From NCBI GenBank assembly GCA_944367045.1, contig CALVWI010000002.1, positions 1 to 64,000 of the forward strand: a stretch of 64,000 bases of DNA, given 5' to 3'. Each line of letters opens with the position of its first letter. Within the stretch, counting starts at the first letter, position 1. The position numbers and the translations under genes were made by a program. Source of the DNA: an uncultured Clostridia bacterium. Lineage in GTDB: Bacteria > Bacillota > Clostridia > Christensenellales > Borkfalkiaceae. Positions 25,325 through 34,515 of this stretch are shown in pieces. Under the pieces are notes generated by a model. It saw only the letters and a list, made by a program, of their open reading frames with translations, ran no database searches and was not told the DNA's origin.

Positions 25325-25567
25325 ATGCGCATCGACAAATTCTTAAAAATATCGCGCATCTTGAAGCGCAGGACGCTCGCGCAGGAGGCCGCGGACGCAG
25401 GGAAAATCAGCGTCAACGGCAAGCAGGTCAAACCCTCCTACCGCCTGAAAGTCGGCGACGTCGTCGAACTCTCCTACGCGGCGGGGGCGATGCGCTTTAA
25501 GGTGCTCGAGCTCAAGGAGACCGTGAAAAAGGACGAGGCGAGCTCGCTCTACGAGGTGCTGCCGTGA
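25325..25567 (+). CDS. S4-domain RNA-binding protein, RqcP/YabO type
   Basis: Eighty residues, almost entirely one S4 RNA-binding domain (RIDKFLKISRILKRRTLAQEA, then GKISVNGKQVKPSYRLKVGD). Size and sequence fit the RqcP/YabO/Hsp15-like family, which in Bacillus binds stalled 50S subunits during ribosome-associated quality control. The ATG at 25325 has a weak GGAG about nine bases upstream. The stop overlaps the GTG start of ispDF by four bases, so translation is probably coupled. The family call is firm; the precise role is inferred from family knowledge. Confidence 0.88.
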   Translation: MRIDKFLKISRILKRRTLAQEAADAGKISVNGKQVKPSYRLKVGDVVELSYAAGAMRFKVLELKETVKKDEASSLYEVLP

Positions 25568-26682
25568 TCACGGCCATCCTTCCCGCGGGCGGCAGCGGCG
25601 AGCGCACGGGCTTTTCGGAGAACAAGATCCTCCGCCCCCTCAACGGCCTGCCCGTCCTCAGTTACAGTCTCTCGGCGTTTGCGGAAGAGGCGGACGAGCT
25701 CCTCATCCCCTGCCGGAAGGAGGACGAGGAAGCCATCAAGAAGCTCCTTCTCCCCTACCCCCACGCCCGCACGGTGGAGGGCGGCGCGACGCGGGCGGAG
25801 AGCGTCTTTCATGCCCTCCAAGAGGCCAAGGGCGACATCGTGCTCGTCCACGACGCGGCCCGCCCCTTCGTCACGAAAAATATCATTCAAAACTGCATCG
25901 AGAGCGTCAAAAAGTACGGCAGCGGCGTGTGCTCGCTCCCCGCGACGGACACCACCGTCCTCGCCCGCGACGGCTGCATCGCCGCCGTGCCGCCGAGAAA
26001 CATCGTCTTTACCGTGCAGACCCCGCAGGGCTTTCTGACGGACGCCCTCCGTTCGGCCTTTTATCAGGCGCAGGCGGCGGGAACGCTCCCCTCCTTCACG
26101 GACGAGAGCGGCATCTACGCGCAGTACGTCGCTCCGCCCCGCCTCTTCCCGGGGGAAAAGGGCAATCGGAAACTCACCTTTGCCGAAGACTTCCTCCCCG
26201 CCGAGCGCGTCGGCTTCGGCGTCGACACGCACGCCTTCGGGAAGGAGCAGGACTACATCACCCTCGCGGGCGTGAAGATCCCCTCGAAGAGCGGCCTCCT
26301 TGCGCACAGCGACGGCGACGTGCTCGTCCACGCGGTGATGGACGCCCTTCTCTCCGCGGCGGGGCTTCGTGACATCGGCTACTACTTCCCCGACACGGAC
26401 GCGCGCTTTTCGGGCGCGGACAGCATGGAGCTTCTCAAAGAGGTCATGCGCCTCATCGGGGAGCAGCACCTCGCGCCAAAGAACGTGAGCGTCTCCGTGC
26501 TTGCAGAGCGCCCCCGCCTCTCCCCCTACATCGAGGCGATGAAAGCAAACCTCTCCGCCGCCCTCTCCCTCTCCCCTTCCGAGGTGGGCATCGCCGCGGG
26601 CACCAACGAAAAGCTCGGCTATGTGGGCGAAGGCAGGGGCATCACCGTCTGCGCGACCGCCCTTTTAAAGCGCACCGACTGA
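25564..26682 (+). CDS. ispDF: Bifunctional IspD/IspF isoprenoid enzyme
   Basis: Fusion of two enzymes of the MEP (non-mevalonate) isoprenoid pathway, 372 residues. Residues 1 to about 215 are IspD, which transfers CMP to methylerythritol phosphate; LPAGGSGER and HDAARPF are visible. From about 217 the protein is IspF, the cyclodiphosphate synthase, with metal ligands in GVDTHAF and the loop HSDGDVLVHA. The step between them (IspE) is not encoded nearby. The start is GTG at 25564, inside the GTGA overlap with the S4-domain gene. Such fusions are known in several bacterial groups. The IspD half is slightly shorter than free-standing enzymes. Confidence 0.95.
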   Translation: MITAILPAGGSGERTGFSENKILRPLNGLPVLSYSLSAFAEEADELLIPCRKEDEEAIKKLLLPYPHARTVEGGATRAESVFHALQEAKGDIVLVHDAARPFVTKNIIQNCIESVKKYGSGVCSLPATDTTVLARDGCIAAVPPRNIVFTVQTPQGFLTDALRSAFYQAQAAGTLPSFTDESGIYAQYVAPPRLFPGEKGNRKLTFAEDFLPAERVGFGVDTHAFGKEQDYITLAGVKIPSKSGLLAHSDGDVLVHAVMDALLSAAGLRDIGYYFPDTDARFSGADSMELLKEVMRLIGEQHLAPKNVSVSVLAERPRLSPYIEAMKANLSAALSLSPSEVGIAAGTNEKLGYVGEGRGITVCATALLKRTD

Positions 26683-26701
26683 CGGCAAAAGGAACAACAC
26701 C

Positions 26702-28075
26702 ATGGCAAAAGCGACGACACAATTTGTATGCAGCGAGTGCGGGTACGTCTCGCCCAAGTGGCTGGGCCGCTGCCCCGAGTGCGGCAAGTTCAACACCCTC
26801 ATCGAGGAACCCATCGCCCCCGTCCCTGCGAAAAAGACGGCGCAGAGCGCCTTCCGCCTCAACTCCACCCGCCCCACGCCCCTGAAAGATGTGCAGTACG
26901 AGAAATTCGAGCGCATCTCATCGGGCATCCGCGAGCTCGACATCGTGCTCGGCGGCGGCATCGTCAGGGGTTCGCTCGTCCTCGTGGGCGGCGATCCGGG
27001 CGTCGGCAAGTCCACGCTCCTCACCCAAGTGGCGGCGCACCTTGCGAAGGAGCACAAGGTCCTATACCTCTCCGCCGAGGAGAGCTGCTCGCAGGTCAAG
27101 CTCCGCTGCGAACGGTTGGGCGTGGGCGGCGGCGATATGCTGCTTTTAAACGAGACCTGTCTCGACAACGCGGAGGAGGCCATCTCCGAGGCGGAATACG
27201 TCATCATCGACTCCATTCAGGCCGTCTACACCGAGGCGTTGAGCTCGGCGGCGGGGAGCGTCGGGCAGGTGAGAGAGTGCGCGGCGCGGCTCATGCGCAT
27301 TGCAAAGTCGCGCGGCATCACCTTCTTCCTCGTCGGGCACGTCACGAAGGAGGGCACGCTCGCAGGCCCCAAGGTGCTCGAACACATCATGGATACCGTC
27401 CTCTACTTCGAGGGCGAGCGCACGGAGAACTTCAAAATTTTACGCGCCGTCAAGAACCGCTTCGGCTCGGTGCAGGAGGTGGGCGTGTTCGAAATGAGCG
27501 ACCACGGCGTTTTGGGCGTCTCCGACTACTCCTCCATCTTCCTCTCCGAGACGCGCGGCGAAGCGGCGGGCGCAGCCGTCACCCCCAGCGAAACGGGCAA
27601 CCGCTGCATGATGGTGGAGATCCAGACGCTCATGACCAAGACTTCCTACGGGCTCCCCCGCCGCATGTCCTTGGGCATCGACTTAAACCGCCTCATCGTG
27701 CTTGTCGCCGTGCTCGAGAAGCGCTGCGGAATGCCCCTCGGCAATCAGGACATCTACCTCAACGCGATGGGCGGCATCAAGCTCAACGAGCCGAGCGCGG
27801 ACCTCGCGGTGACAGCGGCGCTCGCGAGTGCCGAACGCATGATCCCCATCGACCGCTATACCGCCCTCTTCGGCGAAGTCGGCCTCACGGGGGAAGTCAG
27901 GAGCGTGAGTTTTGCGGAAAAGCGCGTCAACGAGTGCCTCAAGATGGGCTTCAGGCGCGTCCTCCTCCCCGCCAAAAACTTGAAGGCGTGCGAGAAATTC
28001 AAGGACAAGATCGAGCTCGTGCCCGTCTCCTACGTCTCCCAAATGATCAAGGCATTGTTTTCAGAGAAACGATGA
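26702..28075 (+). CDS. radA: DNA repair protein RadA
   Basis: RadA/Sms, 457 residues, a RecA-like DnaB-type helicase that helps branch migration in recombination. The N-terminal four-cysteine zinc finger is C10, C13, C24 and C27 (FVCSECGY, then CPECGKFN). Walker A is GDPGVGKST near residue 98, the family motif KNRFGS is near residue 250, and a Lon-like C-terminal domain follows. AAAGGAA precedes the ATG. Nineteen bases separate it from ispDF. The stop overlaps the next ATG by the sequence ATGA. Confidence 0.97.
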   Translation: MAKATTQFVCSECGYVSPKWLGRCPECGKFNTLIEEPIAPVPAKKTAQSAFRLNSTRPTPLKDVQYEKFERISSGIRELDIVLGGGIVRGSLVLVGGDPGVGKSTLLTQVAAHLAKEHKVLYLSAEESCSQVKLRCERLGVGGGDMLLLNETCLDNAEEAISEAEYVIIDSIQAVYTEALSSAAGSVGQVRECAARLMRIAKSRGITFFLVGHVTKEGTLAGPKVLEHIMDTVLYFEGERTENFKILRAVKNRFGSVQEVGVFEMSDHGVLGVSDYSSIFLSETRGEAAGAAVTPSETGNRCMMVEIQTLMTKTSYGLPRRMSLGIDLNRLIVLVAVLEKRCGMPLGNQDIYLNAMGGIKLNEPSADLAVTAALASAERMIPIDRYTALFGEVGLTGEVRSVSFAEKRVNECLKMGFRRVLLPAKNLKACEKFKDKIELVPVSYVSQMIKALFSEKR

Positions 28076-28656
28076 CTCCCCTGCTCCAAACGGAGCGGCT
28101 GCTCCTCAGACGATTTTTCCCCGAAGATGTTCCCGCACTCTTCCTGCTCCTGCAAGATGAAGAGGTCAACACCTTCCTCCCATGGTTTGCGTTAAAGGAT
28201 ATGCAGGAAGCCGAGACGTTTTACCGCGAACGCATCGCCCCCGAATACGAAAAGCCGCAGGCGCGCTTCTATGCCGTCTGCTTAAGAGAGGACAATGTTC
28301 CCATCGGCTATATCACCGTCGGCGCGGAGGAAAGTCGCGATCTCGGCTACGCCCTTCGGAGGCAATTTTGGCACAGAGGCATCATGACCGAAGCGGGCAT
28401 AGAAGTCCTCAAAGAGCTTGAAAGAGCGGGCATCCCTTATGTCACCGCGACGCACGATGTCAAAAATCCCAAGAGCGGCGGCGTGATGCGGCGGCTGGGC
28501 CTCAAATACCAATACTCCTATGTGGAGCAGTGGCAGCCCAAGGACATCCCCGTCACCTTCCGTATGTATCAGCGCAATCTGGACGGCGATCCCCATCACG
28601 TCTTTTTGAAATATTGGCAGACATACCCCGTGCACTTCATCGAAAAAGAACTGTAA
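28072..28656 (+). CDS. GNAT-family N-acetyltransferase, RimJ/RimL type
   Basis: A 194-residue acetyltransferase. It opens with LLQTERLLLRRFFPEDVPALF, typical of RimJ/RimL-like GNAT proteins, which transfer acetyl from acetyl-CoA to amines, often protein N-termini. The central segment VPIGYITVG and the region around LRRQFWHRGIMTEAG fit the acetyl-CoA-binding part. The ATG overlaps the radA stop (ATGA). The substrate cannot be told from the sequence. It is the last gene of the plus-strand operon. Confidence 0.85.
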   Translation: MTPLLQTERLLLRRFFPEDVPALFLLLQDEEVNTFLPWFALKDMQEAETFYRERIAPEYEKPQARFYAVCLREDNVPIGYITVGAEESRDLGYALRRQFWHRGIMTEAGIEVLKELERAGIPYVTATHDVKNPKSGGVMRRLGLKYQYSYVEQWQPKDIPVTFRMYQRNLDGDPHHVFLKYWQTYPVHFIEKEL

Positions 28657-28660
28657 AAAA

Positions 28661-28680
28661 GGGCCTCCGACGGGAGGTCC
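28661..28680. terminator. Bidirectional terminator
   Basis: GGGCCTCC pairs with GGAGGTCC (eight pairs, one G-U). A T-rich run follows on the plus strand and six T follow on the minus strand. It serves the converging acetyltransferase and glycosyltransferase genes. Confidence 0.8.
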
Positions 28681-28687
28681 TTATTCT

Positions 28688-30130
28688 TTATTCCGTATGA
28701 CATTCTTCTGCGCCCGGGAGGCGGTCAGGGGGTGGGTCGTCCGAGAGATACGCCGCCGCGATGGCCTTGGCGTCCCGTTCGAAGGGCGCGCCCGTCGCCT
28801 TCTCCATCGTCTTTACAAAGCTCTCATCGTAGTAGACGCTGCGCCTTGCCGACTTCCACTTGGGCTCGGAGACCGCTCCGAGGGCAATGCCCAGCGCGTA
28901 CACCACCATGAAGAGCGGGAAGGTGATGATGGACGGAAGTACCTTCCAAAAGCTCATGCCGATGCGCTTATAGTCGAGCACATACACGAGCACGGCCTGC
29001 GCAATGAAGGGCACGATGAAGGCGATGAGCAGGATCCAGCCGATAAACTCGAGCACGTTGAGCTGAATGCCCGCAAAGGTGACGAAGAACCCGCAGTCGG
29101 TGCACAGGGCGAAGCGGTCCCATGTGCCGCCCGAGGCGAAGTGATAGATGGTCAGATAGATGTAATAGACGGGAAACCAAAACACGCACAGTACCGCAAT
29201 GGGCATGAAGAGCATGGAGAGGAACACGTCGAACAGGCTGTAGCGCAGCGAGACGAAGAACTTCAAAAAGCACTTGAGCCCATGCGTGAAGAAGAGCTTG
29301 AACAGCCCGTGCCCCATGCGGCAGTTGCGCTTGAAGAGGTCGGTGAGCGTGCTGGGCTGCTCCTCATAGACGATGGCGTCCTTCACATAGACGGCCTTAT
29401 GCTTTTTGAGGAGCATATCCATCGTGAATTCGGCGTCCTCGCTCATGCCCGTCTCCGTCCAGCCGTACTCGCGGATGAGGGAGGCCGCGAACATCATGCC
29501 GCCGCCCACCATCATCTGGCCGATGCCGAGCGCCGAACGCGCCTGACAGTTGAAGCGGCAGTCGCGGATATACCAGAGGCCCGAGACGCCCGCGATGACG
29601 TTCTGCGTGATGTTGGTCGCGTGGTTGTACCCTCTCGCCAGCACCGCGCCGCCGTCATAGGCGTCGTTCATGCGGAGGAGGTAATCGGGGTGCAGAATGT
29701 TGTCCGCATCAAAGCGGACAAACGCCTCCACGTCGGGGTAGGCCTCCAAGATGATGGGGAGCGCGTATTGGAGCGCATACCCCACGTTGCGCTTCTTGGG
29801 ATCGGGTTCCTGCCGCTCGATGACGTACGCCCCCATGCGCCTTGCAATTTCCGCCGTGCGGTCGGTGCAGTTATCCGCGATGACGAACACGCGAAATAGC
29901 TCCTTGGGGTACTTCATGTGCATGAGGCTCTTGAGCGCGACGGGGAGCACTGCCTCCTCGTTGTGCGCCGAGACCACGACGGCGAACTTGTGCTTGCGCT
30001 TTGCGGGTGCGATCTTGCGCGCGGGGACAAAGAAGATGAGAAGATAGATGATCTGCACGGCAAACGCAAACGAGACGATGCCGATGATCGCTTGATTGAG
30101 GACGGTTAAAACTTCATTGAATACTGCCAC
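28688..30130 (-). CDS. Membrane-bound family 2 glycosyltransferase
   Basis: 480 residues. One N-terminal transmembrane helix is followed by a GT-A catalytic domain (FAVVVSAHNEEAVLP, IADNCTDRT, the DxD-like VRFDADN, and GMSEDAEFT as the likely base), then several C-terminal membrane helices. This is the layout of processive membrane glycosyltransferases that make cell-surface polysaccharides or glycolipids. The acceptor-site motif appears as RNCRMGH rather than QxxRW. The start is GTG at 30130, with AAAGG ten bases upstream, nine bases after the alcohol dehydrogenase stop. The sugar and the product are unknown. Confidence 0.85.
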   Translation of the reverse strand: MAVFNEVLTVLNQAIIGIVSFAFAVQIIYLLIFFVPARKIAPAKRKHKFAVVVSAHNEEAVLPVALKSLMHMKYPKELFRVFVIADNCTDRTAEIARRMGAYVIERQEPDPKKRNVGYALQYALPIILEAYPDVEAFVRFDADNILHPDYLLRMNDAYDGGAVLARGYNHATNITQNVIAGVSGLWYIRDCRFNCQARSALGIGQMMVGGGMMFAASLIREYGWTETGMSEDAEFTMDMLLKKHKAVYVKDAIVYEEQPSTLTDLFKRNCRMGHGLFKLFFTHGLKCFLKFFVSLRYSLFDVFLSMLFMPIAVLCVFWFPVYYIYLTIYHFASGGTWDRFALCTDCGFFVTFAGIQLNVLEFIGWILLIAFIVPFIAQAVLVYVLDYKRIGMSFWKVLPSIITFPLFMVVYALGIALGAVSEPKWKSARRSVYYDESFVKTMEKATGAPFERDAKAIAAAYLSDDPPPDRLPGAEECHTE

Positions 30131-30139
30131 AAGAGACCT

Positions 30140-31252
30140 TTACTCTTCGTCTGCGTCATATCCGAAGGACTGCAGATAGATGCGGCGCACCTCGTCGAAG
30201 GTGGGCTCGTACACAGACTTCTTGATATTTTTATTCATCATTGCGCGGGCTGCGAATGCCTCGAGCTCTTCCTTGGGGATCTCCTCCCGCTTGCCGATGA
30301 GGGCATCGAGCAGGGAGGTCACGCCGTCGAGCGGGGCATGGAAGGCGGCGAGGACGTGCGGGAGCTTGCGCACCTTCTTTTCCTCGCACAGGCGGAGCGT
30401 CTCGCCGAGCAGCAGCGCATTTGCCCTGCCGTGCGGGATGCCGTAGAAGTAAGTGAGCGCATACCCCATGCCGTGGACGGCCGTGGTGCCGCTCTGTGCG
30501 ATCGCCATGCCCGCGAGCGTCGAGGCATACAGCATGGTGTCGCGCTCCTCGAGCGTCATGCGCCCGGTCTGCGCCTTGCCCAAAAGGGGCACGATGAGCT
30601 CGATGGCCTCCTCGGAGAGGGTATCGGAAAGCGGAATGGCGTTTCTGGAGAGCATGCTCTCGACGGCGTGCGAGAGTGCGTCGAGCGCCGTATTCAGAGA
30701 GACCTGGGGGCTGAGCTGCGCCATATACTTGCCGTCGAGGAAGGCAACGCGCGGGAAGAGCGCGGGCGAGGAGATGCTCGTCTTGGTCTGGCGCACGTCA
30801 TTGGTGAGAATGGAGTAGGGCGTGACTTCGCTGCCCGTGCCCGCCGTCGTGGGAATGTGCGCCATGGGGAGCGCTTCGGGTGCATAGCCGCCCGCAAAGA
30901 TCTGCTCGTCGGGGCGGTCCTGCTCGGCAAGGAGCGCGATCGCCTTTGCCGCGTCCATGGGAGAGCCGCCGCCGATGGCAACGACGAAGTCCGCCCCCGC
31001 GCTTCTCAAGAGCGCGAGCCCCTCGCGGACGACGGGAATGGTGGGATTGGGCGTGACGCGGTCAAACACCGTCGCCTCCTGCCCTTTGGCATTGAGCGCG
31101 GTCATCACGTCGGTGAGCGCGCCGTTGAAGGCCGAGCTCTTGCCCGTGACGATGAGCGCATGCTTTCCGAGCGGAGCAAAGAGATCCGCGTGCTCCGTCA
31201 CACAATTCCTGCCGAGGACCACTCTTGTCGGCATATAGTACCCGAAGTTCAT
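30140..31252 (-). CDS. Iron-containing alcohol dehydrogenase
   Basis: 370 residues, group III metal-dependent alcohol dehydrogenase. The NAD(P)-binding loop VAIGGGSPMDAAKAIA and the segment TTAGTGSEVTPYSI are typical. Likely metal ligands are D and H in DALSHAVES and the histidines in AVHGMGY and GIPHGRAN. The ATG overlaps the trmB stop by four bases, with AAGGAGG upstream, so it is translated within the glnN-dut-trmB unit. The substrate is unknown; butanol and lactaldehyde-type enzymes share this fold. Confidence 0.9.
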   Translation of the reverse strand: MNFGYYMPTRVVLGRNCVTEHADLFAPLGKHALIVTGKSSAFNGALTDVMTALNAKGQEATVFDRVTPNPTIPVVREGLALLRSAGADFVVAIGGGSPMDAAKAIALLAEQDRPDEQIFAGGYAPEALPMAHIPTTAGTGSEVTPYSILTNDVRQTKTSISSPALFPRVAFLDGKYMAQLSPQVSLNTALDALSHAVESMLSRNAIPLSDTLSEEAIELIVPLLGKAQTGRMTLEERDTMLYASTLAGMAIAQSGTTAVHGMGYALTYFYGIPHGRANALLLGETLRLCEEKKVRKLPHVLAAFHAPLDGVTSLLDALIGKREEIPKEELEAFAARAMMNKNIKKSVYEPTFDEVRRIYLQSFGYDADEE

Positions 31253-31944
31253 AATGTTTCCTCCTTATGATTGAGCCGGGCGATGAGGCGGAAGATGGGC
31301 TTCCCCTGCCCGACGAACTGCCGTTCGTACTCGGTGACGATGTTGTCCTTCGCGGCGTCGCTGTGGTGAAGGTCGCGCGTGACCTCCTCCACCGCGAACC
31401 CGTGCGTTAAGAGCTGTTCGATGGAATAGTCGAAAAAGTCCTCGCTGTCCGTCTTTTGGATGAAGGTGCCTTCCTCTGCAAGGAGCTCCTTGTAGATGGC
31501 TAAAAATCGGGGCGAGGTGAGCCGCTGGCGGGCGTACGTGCTGCCGGGGAGCGGCGTCGAAAAGTTCAAATAGATGGTCTCGATGCTCTTTACGGGCACA
31601 AAGCAAGGGAGGACTTCGGCGGGAATATTCAAAAATCGGACGTTTCGGATGCCCTCCCGCTTGATGCGCTCCATCGCCGTGACGATGACGTTGGAGATGA
31701 TCTCCACCGCAAGAAAATTGACATCCGGCTCCCTTTTTGCGGCCTCCGAAATGAAGCCGCCGTTCCCGCAGCCGATCTCCAGGCGCACGGGGTTGGAGTT
31801 GCCGAAGAGCGCCTCAAAGTCAAAGAGGGCGCGGTACTCCTCCGCCGCCTGTTTCAAGTCCTTCATGGGGACGCCGCGCGCCGCCAAAATATCCGAGCAA
31901 GCCTCGAGCCTCGGCTCAAGGTTGCGTTTTCTGCGCATTCTCAT
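31249..31944 (-). CDS. trmB: tRNA (guanine-N7-)-methyltransferase, atypical motif
   Basis: 231 residues. The SAM-binding segment RLEIGCGNGGFISEAA and the following FLAVEI match TrmB, which methylates G46 in tRNA variable loops. The start ATG at 31944 shares one base with the dut stop (TGATG). Odd point: the family's usual NFSDPWPKKRH...RRLT motif, which includes catalytic and tRNA-binding residues, reads NFSTPLPGSTYARQRLT here, so D, W and the KRH cluster are replaced. It may be a lineage variant of TrmB or a relative with changed specificity. Confidence 0.85.
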   Translation of the reverse strand: MRMRRKRNLEPRLEACSDILAARGVPMKDLKQAAEEYRALFDFEALFGNSNPVRLEIGCGNGGFISEAAKREPDVNFLAVEIISNVIVTAMERIKREGIRNVRFLNIPAEVLPCFVPVKSIETIYLNFSTPLPGSTYARQRLTSPRFLAIYKELLAEEGTFIQKTDSEDFFDYSIEQLLTHGFAVEEVTRDLHHSDAAKDNIVTEYERQFVGQGKPIFRLIARLNHKEETL

Positions 31945-32375
31945 CAGTTTTTCCCCGTCGAGCCGAACCCGCCCTCGCCGCGGACGGTAGAAGAGAGCTC
32001 TTCCGCCTCCGCAAATTCCGCATGGAAAACGGGAGCCACAACGAGCTGGGCGATGCGGTCGCCGCTTGAAACGGTGCGCGTCTCCTTCCCGTGGTTGTGG
32101 AGGGCGACCATCACTTCGCCGCGGTAGTCGCAGTCGATGACCCCCACCTTGTTGGCGGGAGCTAAATCCTGCTTGCACGAGAGCCCGCTCCTTGCGTACA
32201 CGAGCCCCACCGTGCCCTGTTCAAGCTCGATGGCGATACCCGTATGCACAAAGCGGGTCTCCCCCGCGGGGATCTCCACGCCCTCGAGGGCAAAGAGGTC
32301 CGCCCCCGCGGCATATTCGGAGCCGTAGACGGGAAGGCGCGCGCCCTCCTTCAGCTTTTTTATGTTGACTTTCAT
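31944..32375 (-). CDS. dut: dUTP diphosphatase
   Basis: 143 residues, trimeric dUTPase that hydrolyses dUTP to dUMP, keeping uracil out of DNA and feeding thymidylate synthesis. All five family motifs are visible in order: AAGADL, ARSGL, GVIDCDYRGEV, GDRIAQLVV and the C-terminal arm RGEGGFGSTG. The ATG directly abuts the glnN stop codon with no spacer, and the stop overlaps the trmB start. Transcription is therefore probably from the glnN promoter. Confidence 0.97.
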   Translation of the reverse strand: MKVNIKKLKEGARLPVYGSEYAAGADLFALEGVEIPAGETRFVHTGIAIELEQGTVGLVYARSGLSCKQDLAPANKVGVIDCDYRGEVMVALHNHGKETRTVSSGDRIAQLVVAPVFHAEFAEAEELSSTVRGEGGFGSTGKN

Positions 32376-34454
32376 TTATTTGACAGAATAGAGGATATCG
32401 GTATAGGTGGGATAGGGCCAGTAGTCGGAGGAGCAGATGGTCTCCATGCCGTCGACGATGCGCCGCACCTGCTCCATATCGGGCAGGACGACGTGCGCCA
32501 TCTTCTGCGAGGCGGGCCGCTCGCCCTCGGGCATCTCGTTGAGGTCCTTCTCAAGTTTCGCGACGGCGGACATCATGGCGTCGTTCATCACCGCGAGCTT
32601 CTCGGCGACCTTCATGTCCTCGCCGACGGGGAACTTTTCGGAAATCGCCTGTTTTGCGGCGATCGTCCCGCACAGTTCGGAGAGATACCCGTTGACGGCG
32701 GGATAGACGTCCTGACGGGCCATCTCGATCATCGTGAGCGCCTCGATGCGGATGCTCTTGATGTAGTTCTCGAGCTGAATGTTGGCGCGGGCGATGACTT
32801 CCTTCTCGGTATAGACGCCCTGATGCACGAAGACGTCGATGTTCTCCTGCTTGAAGAACTCGGGGACGGCATCGGCGGTCGTCTTGCTGTTGAGAAGTCC
32901 CCTTCTCTCGGCCTCGGGCTCCCAGTCGGGGCCGTAGCCGTTGTAGTTGAAGATGATGCGGTAGTGCTTCTTGAGAAGCTTCTCGGTGAACGCCTTGCAC
33001 TCCTTGTCGAAGTCCTTGGCACGCGAGAGCGCCTCCACCGCCTCCGAGAAGAGCTCGGCAACGATGGTATTGAGGACGATGTTGGGGTCGGCGACGGACG
33101 CCATCGAGCCCAGCATGCGGAATTCGAACTTATTGCCCGTGAAGGCAAAGGGCGACGTGCGGTTTCTGTCCGTCGTATCGATGGGGAAGATGGGCGACTC
33201 GGGCACGCCGATGGAGCCCGGGATGGCCTTCTTCGGCACATACTCCCTTCCTAAGACGATGGAATCGACGATGGCGCCGAGCTGATCGCCGAGGTACACC
33301 GAGACGATGGCGGGCGGCGCTTCGTCCGCCCCGAGACGGTGATCGTTCCCCGCCGAGGCGACGCAGGCGCGCAAGACGCCCTGATAGCGGTCCACCGCCG
33401 CGATGACGCAGGCGAGGATGAGCATGAAGAGGCGGTTGTTTTCGGGCGTTTCGCCGGGGTCGAGAAGATTCAGCCCCGTGTCGGTGGAGACCGACCAGTT
33501 GTTGTGCTTGCCCGAACCGTTGATGTATTCGAAGGGTTTCTCATGGAGAAGGCACACGAGGCCGTGGCGCTTGGCGACCTTCTTCATGATCTCCATCGTG
33601 AGCTGATTGTCGTCCACGGCGACGTTGGTCGTCGTGAAGATGGGCGCGAGCTCGTGCTGAGCGGGCGCGACCTCGTTGTGCTTGGTCTTGGCGAAGATGC
33701 CGTACTTCCAGAGCGTCTCGTCGAGATCGCGCATATACGCCGCGATGCGCGGCTTGAGCGTGCCGAAGTAGTGGTCCTCCATCTCCTGCCCGCGCGGCGG
33801 ACGTGCGCCGAACAGCGTGCGTCCCGTTAAGATGAGGTCCTTCCTCGCCTCGTAGACCTTCTCGTCGATGAGGAAGTATTCCTGCTCGGGCCCGACCGTC
33901 GTCGAGACCTTCTTGCACTCGATGCCGAAGAGGCGCAGAAGGCGCTTTGCCTGCGCGTCGATGGCGGTCATGGACTTCAAAAGCGGCGCCTTCTTATCCA
34001 GCGTCTCGCCCGTATAGGAGACGAACACCGTCGGGATATACAGCGTGCCCTCCTTGACGAAGGCGGGAGAGGTGGGATCCCACGCCGTGTAGCCGCGGGC
34101 GGAAAAGGTGGCGCGCGTCCCGCCCGAAGGGAAGGAGGAGGCGTCCGGCTCGCCCACGATGAGCGATTTTCCCGTGAGCTGCATGATGACCTTGTCGCCC
34201 GAGGGCTCGATGAAGCTGTCGTGCTTTTCGGCCGTCAGGTTGGTGAGGGGCTGGAACCAGTGCGTGTAGTGCGTGGCACCCTTGCTCACCGCCCAGTCCT
34301 TCATGGCGTTTGCGACGACGCTCGCGATGGAGCTGTCGAGGGGCGCGCCCGTATCGATGGTCCTGCGCAGGGAGATATACACCTCCTTGGGCAGCAGGTT
34401 TTTCATGGCTTCGTCGTTAAATACATTGCTCCCGAAGATCTCGGTCACGTTCAT
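32376..34454 (-). CDS. glnN: Type III glutamine synthetase
   Basis: 692 residues, a length typical of GSIII (GlnN) and far longer than GSI. It makes glutamine from glutamate, ammonia and ATP. Signatures include PTVFVSYTGETLDKKAPLL, VGPEQEYFLID and the active-site segment GSGKHNNWSVST. The chosen start is MNVTEIF at 34454, with AGGAG seven bases upstream; an upstream in-frame extension lies within the leader and is rejected. It is the first gene of the glnN-dut-trmB-alcohol dehydrogenase-glycosyltransferase unit. The leader contains a 7-bp hairpin (TTGCCGC/GCGGCAA, 34472-34495). Confidence 0.96.
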   Translation of the reverse strand: MNVTEIFGSNVFNDEAMKNLLPKEVYISLRRTIDTGAPLDSSIASVVANAMKDWAVSKGATHYTHWFQPLTNLTAEKHDSFIEPSGDKVIMQLTGKSLIVGEPDASSFPSGGTRATFSARGYTAWDPTSPAFVKEGTLYIPTVFVSYTGETLDKKAPLLKSMTAIDAQAKRLLRLFGIECKKVSTTVGPEQEYFLIDEKVYEARKDLILTGRTLFGARPPRGQEMEDHYFGTLKPRIAAYMRDLDETLWKYGIFAKTKHNEVAPAQHELAPIFTTTNVAVDDNQLTMEIMKKVAKRHGLVCLLHEKPFEYINGSGKHNNWSVSTDTGLNLLDPGETPENNRLFMLILACVIAAVDRYQGVLRACVASAGNDHRLGADEAPPAIVSVYLGDQLGAIVDSIVLGREYVPKKAIPGSIGVPESPIFPIDTTDRNRTSPFAFTGNKFEFRMLGSMASVADPNIVLNTIVAELFSEAVEALSRAKDFDKECKAFTEKLLKKHYRIIFNYNGYGPDWEPEAERRGLLNSKTTADAVPEFFKQENIDVFVHQGVYTEKEVIARANIQLENYIKSIRIEALTMIEMARQDVYPAVNGYLSELCGTIAAKQAISEKFPVGEDMKVAEKLAVMNDAMMSAVAKLEKDLNEMPEGERPASQKMAHVVLPDMEQVRRIVDGMETICSSDYWPYPTYTDILYSVK

Positions 34455-34515
34455 GCAGCGTCTCCTTTGTTTTGCCGCAGCACAGAAAGCGGCAATCATA
34501 GATTGTCTCGGCTAT

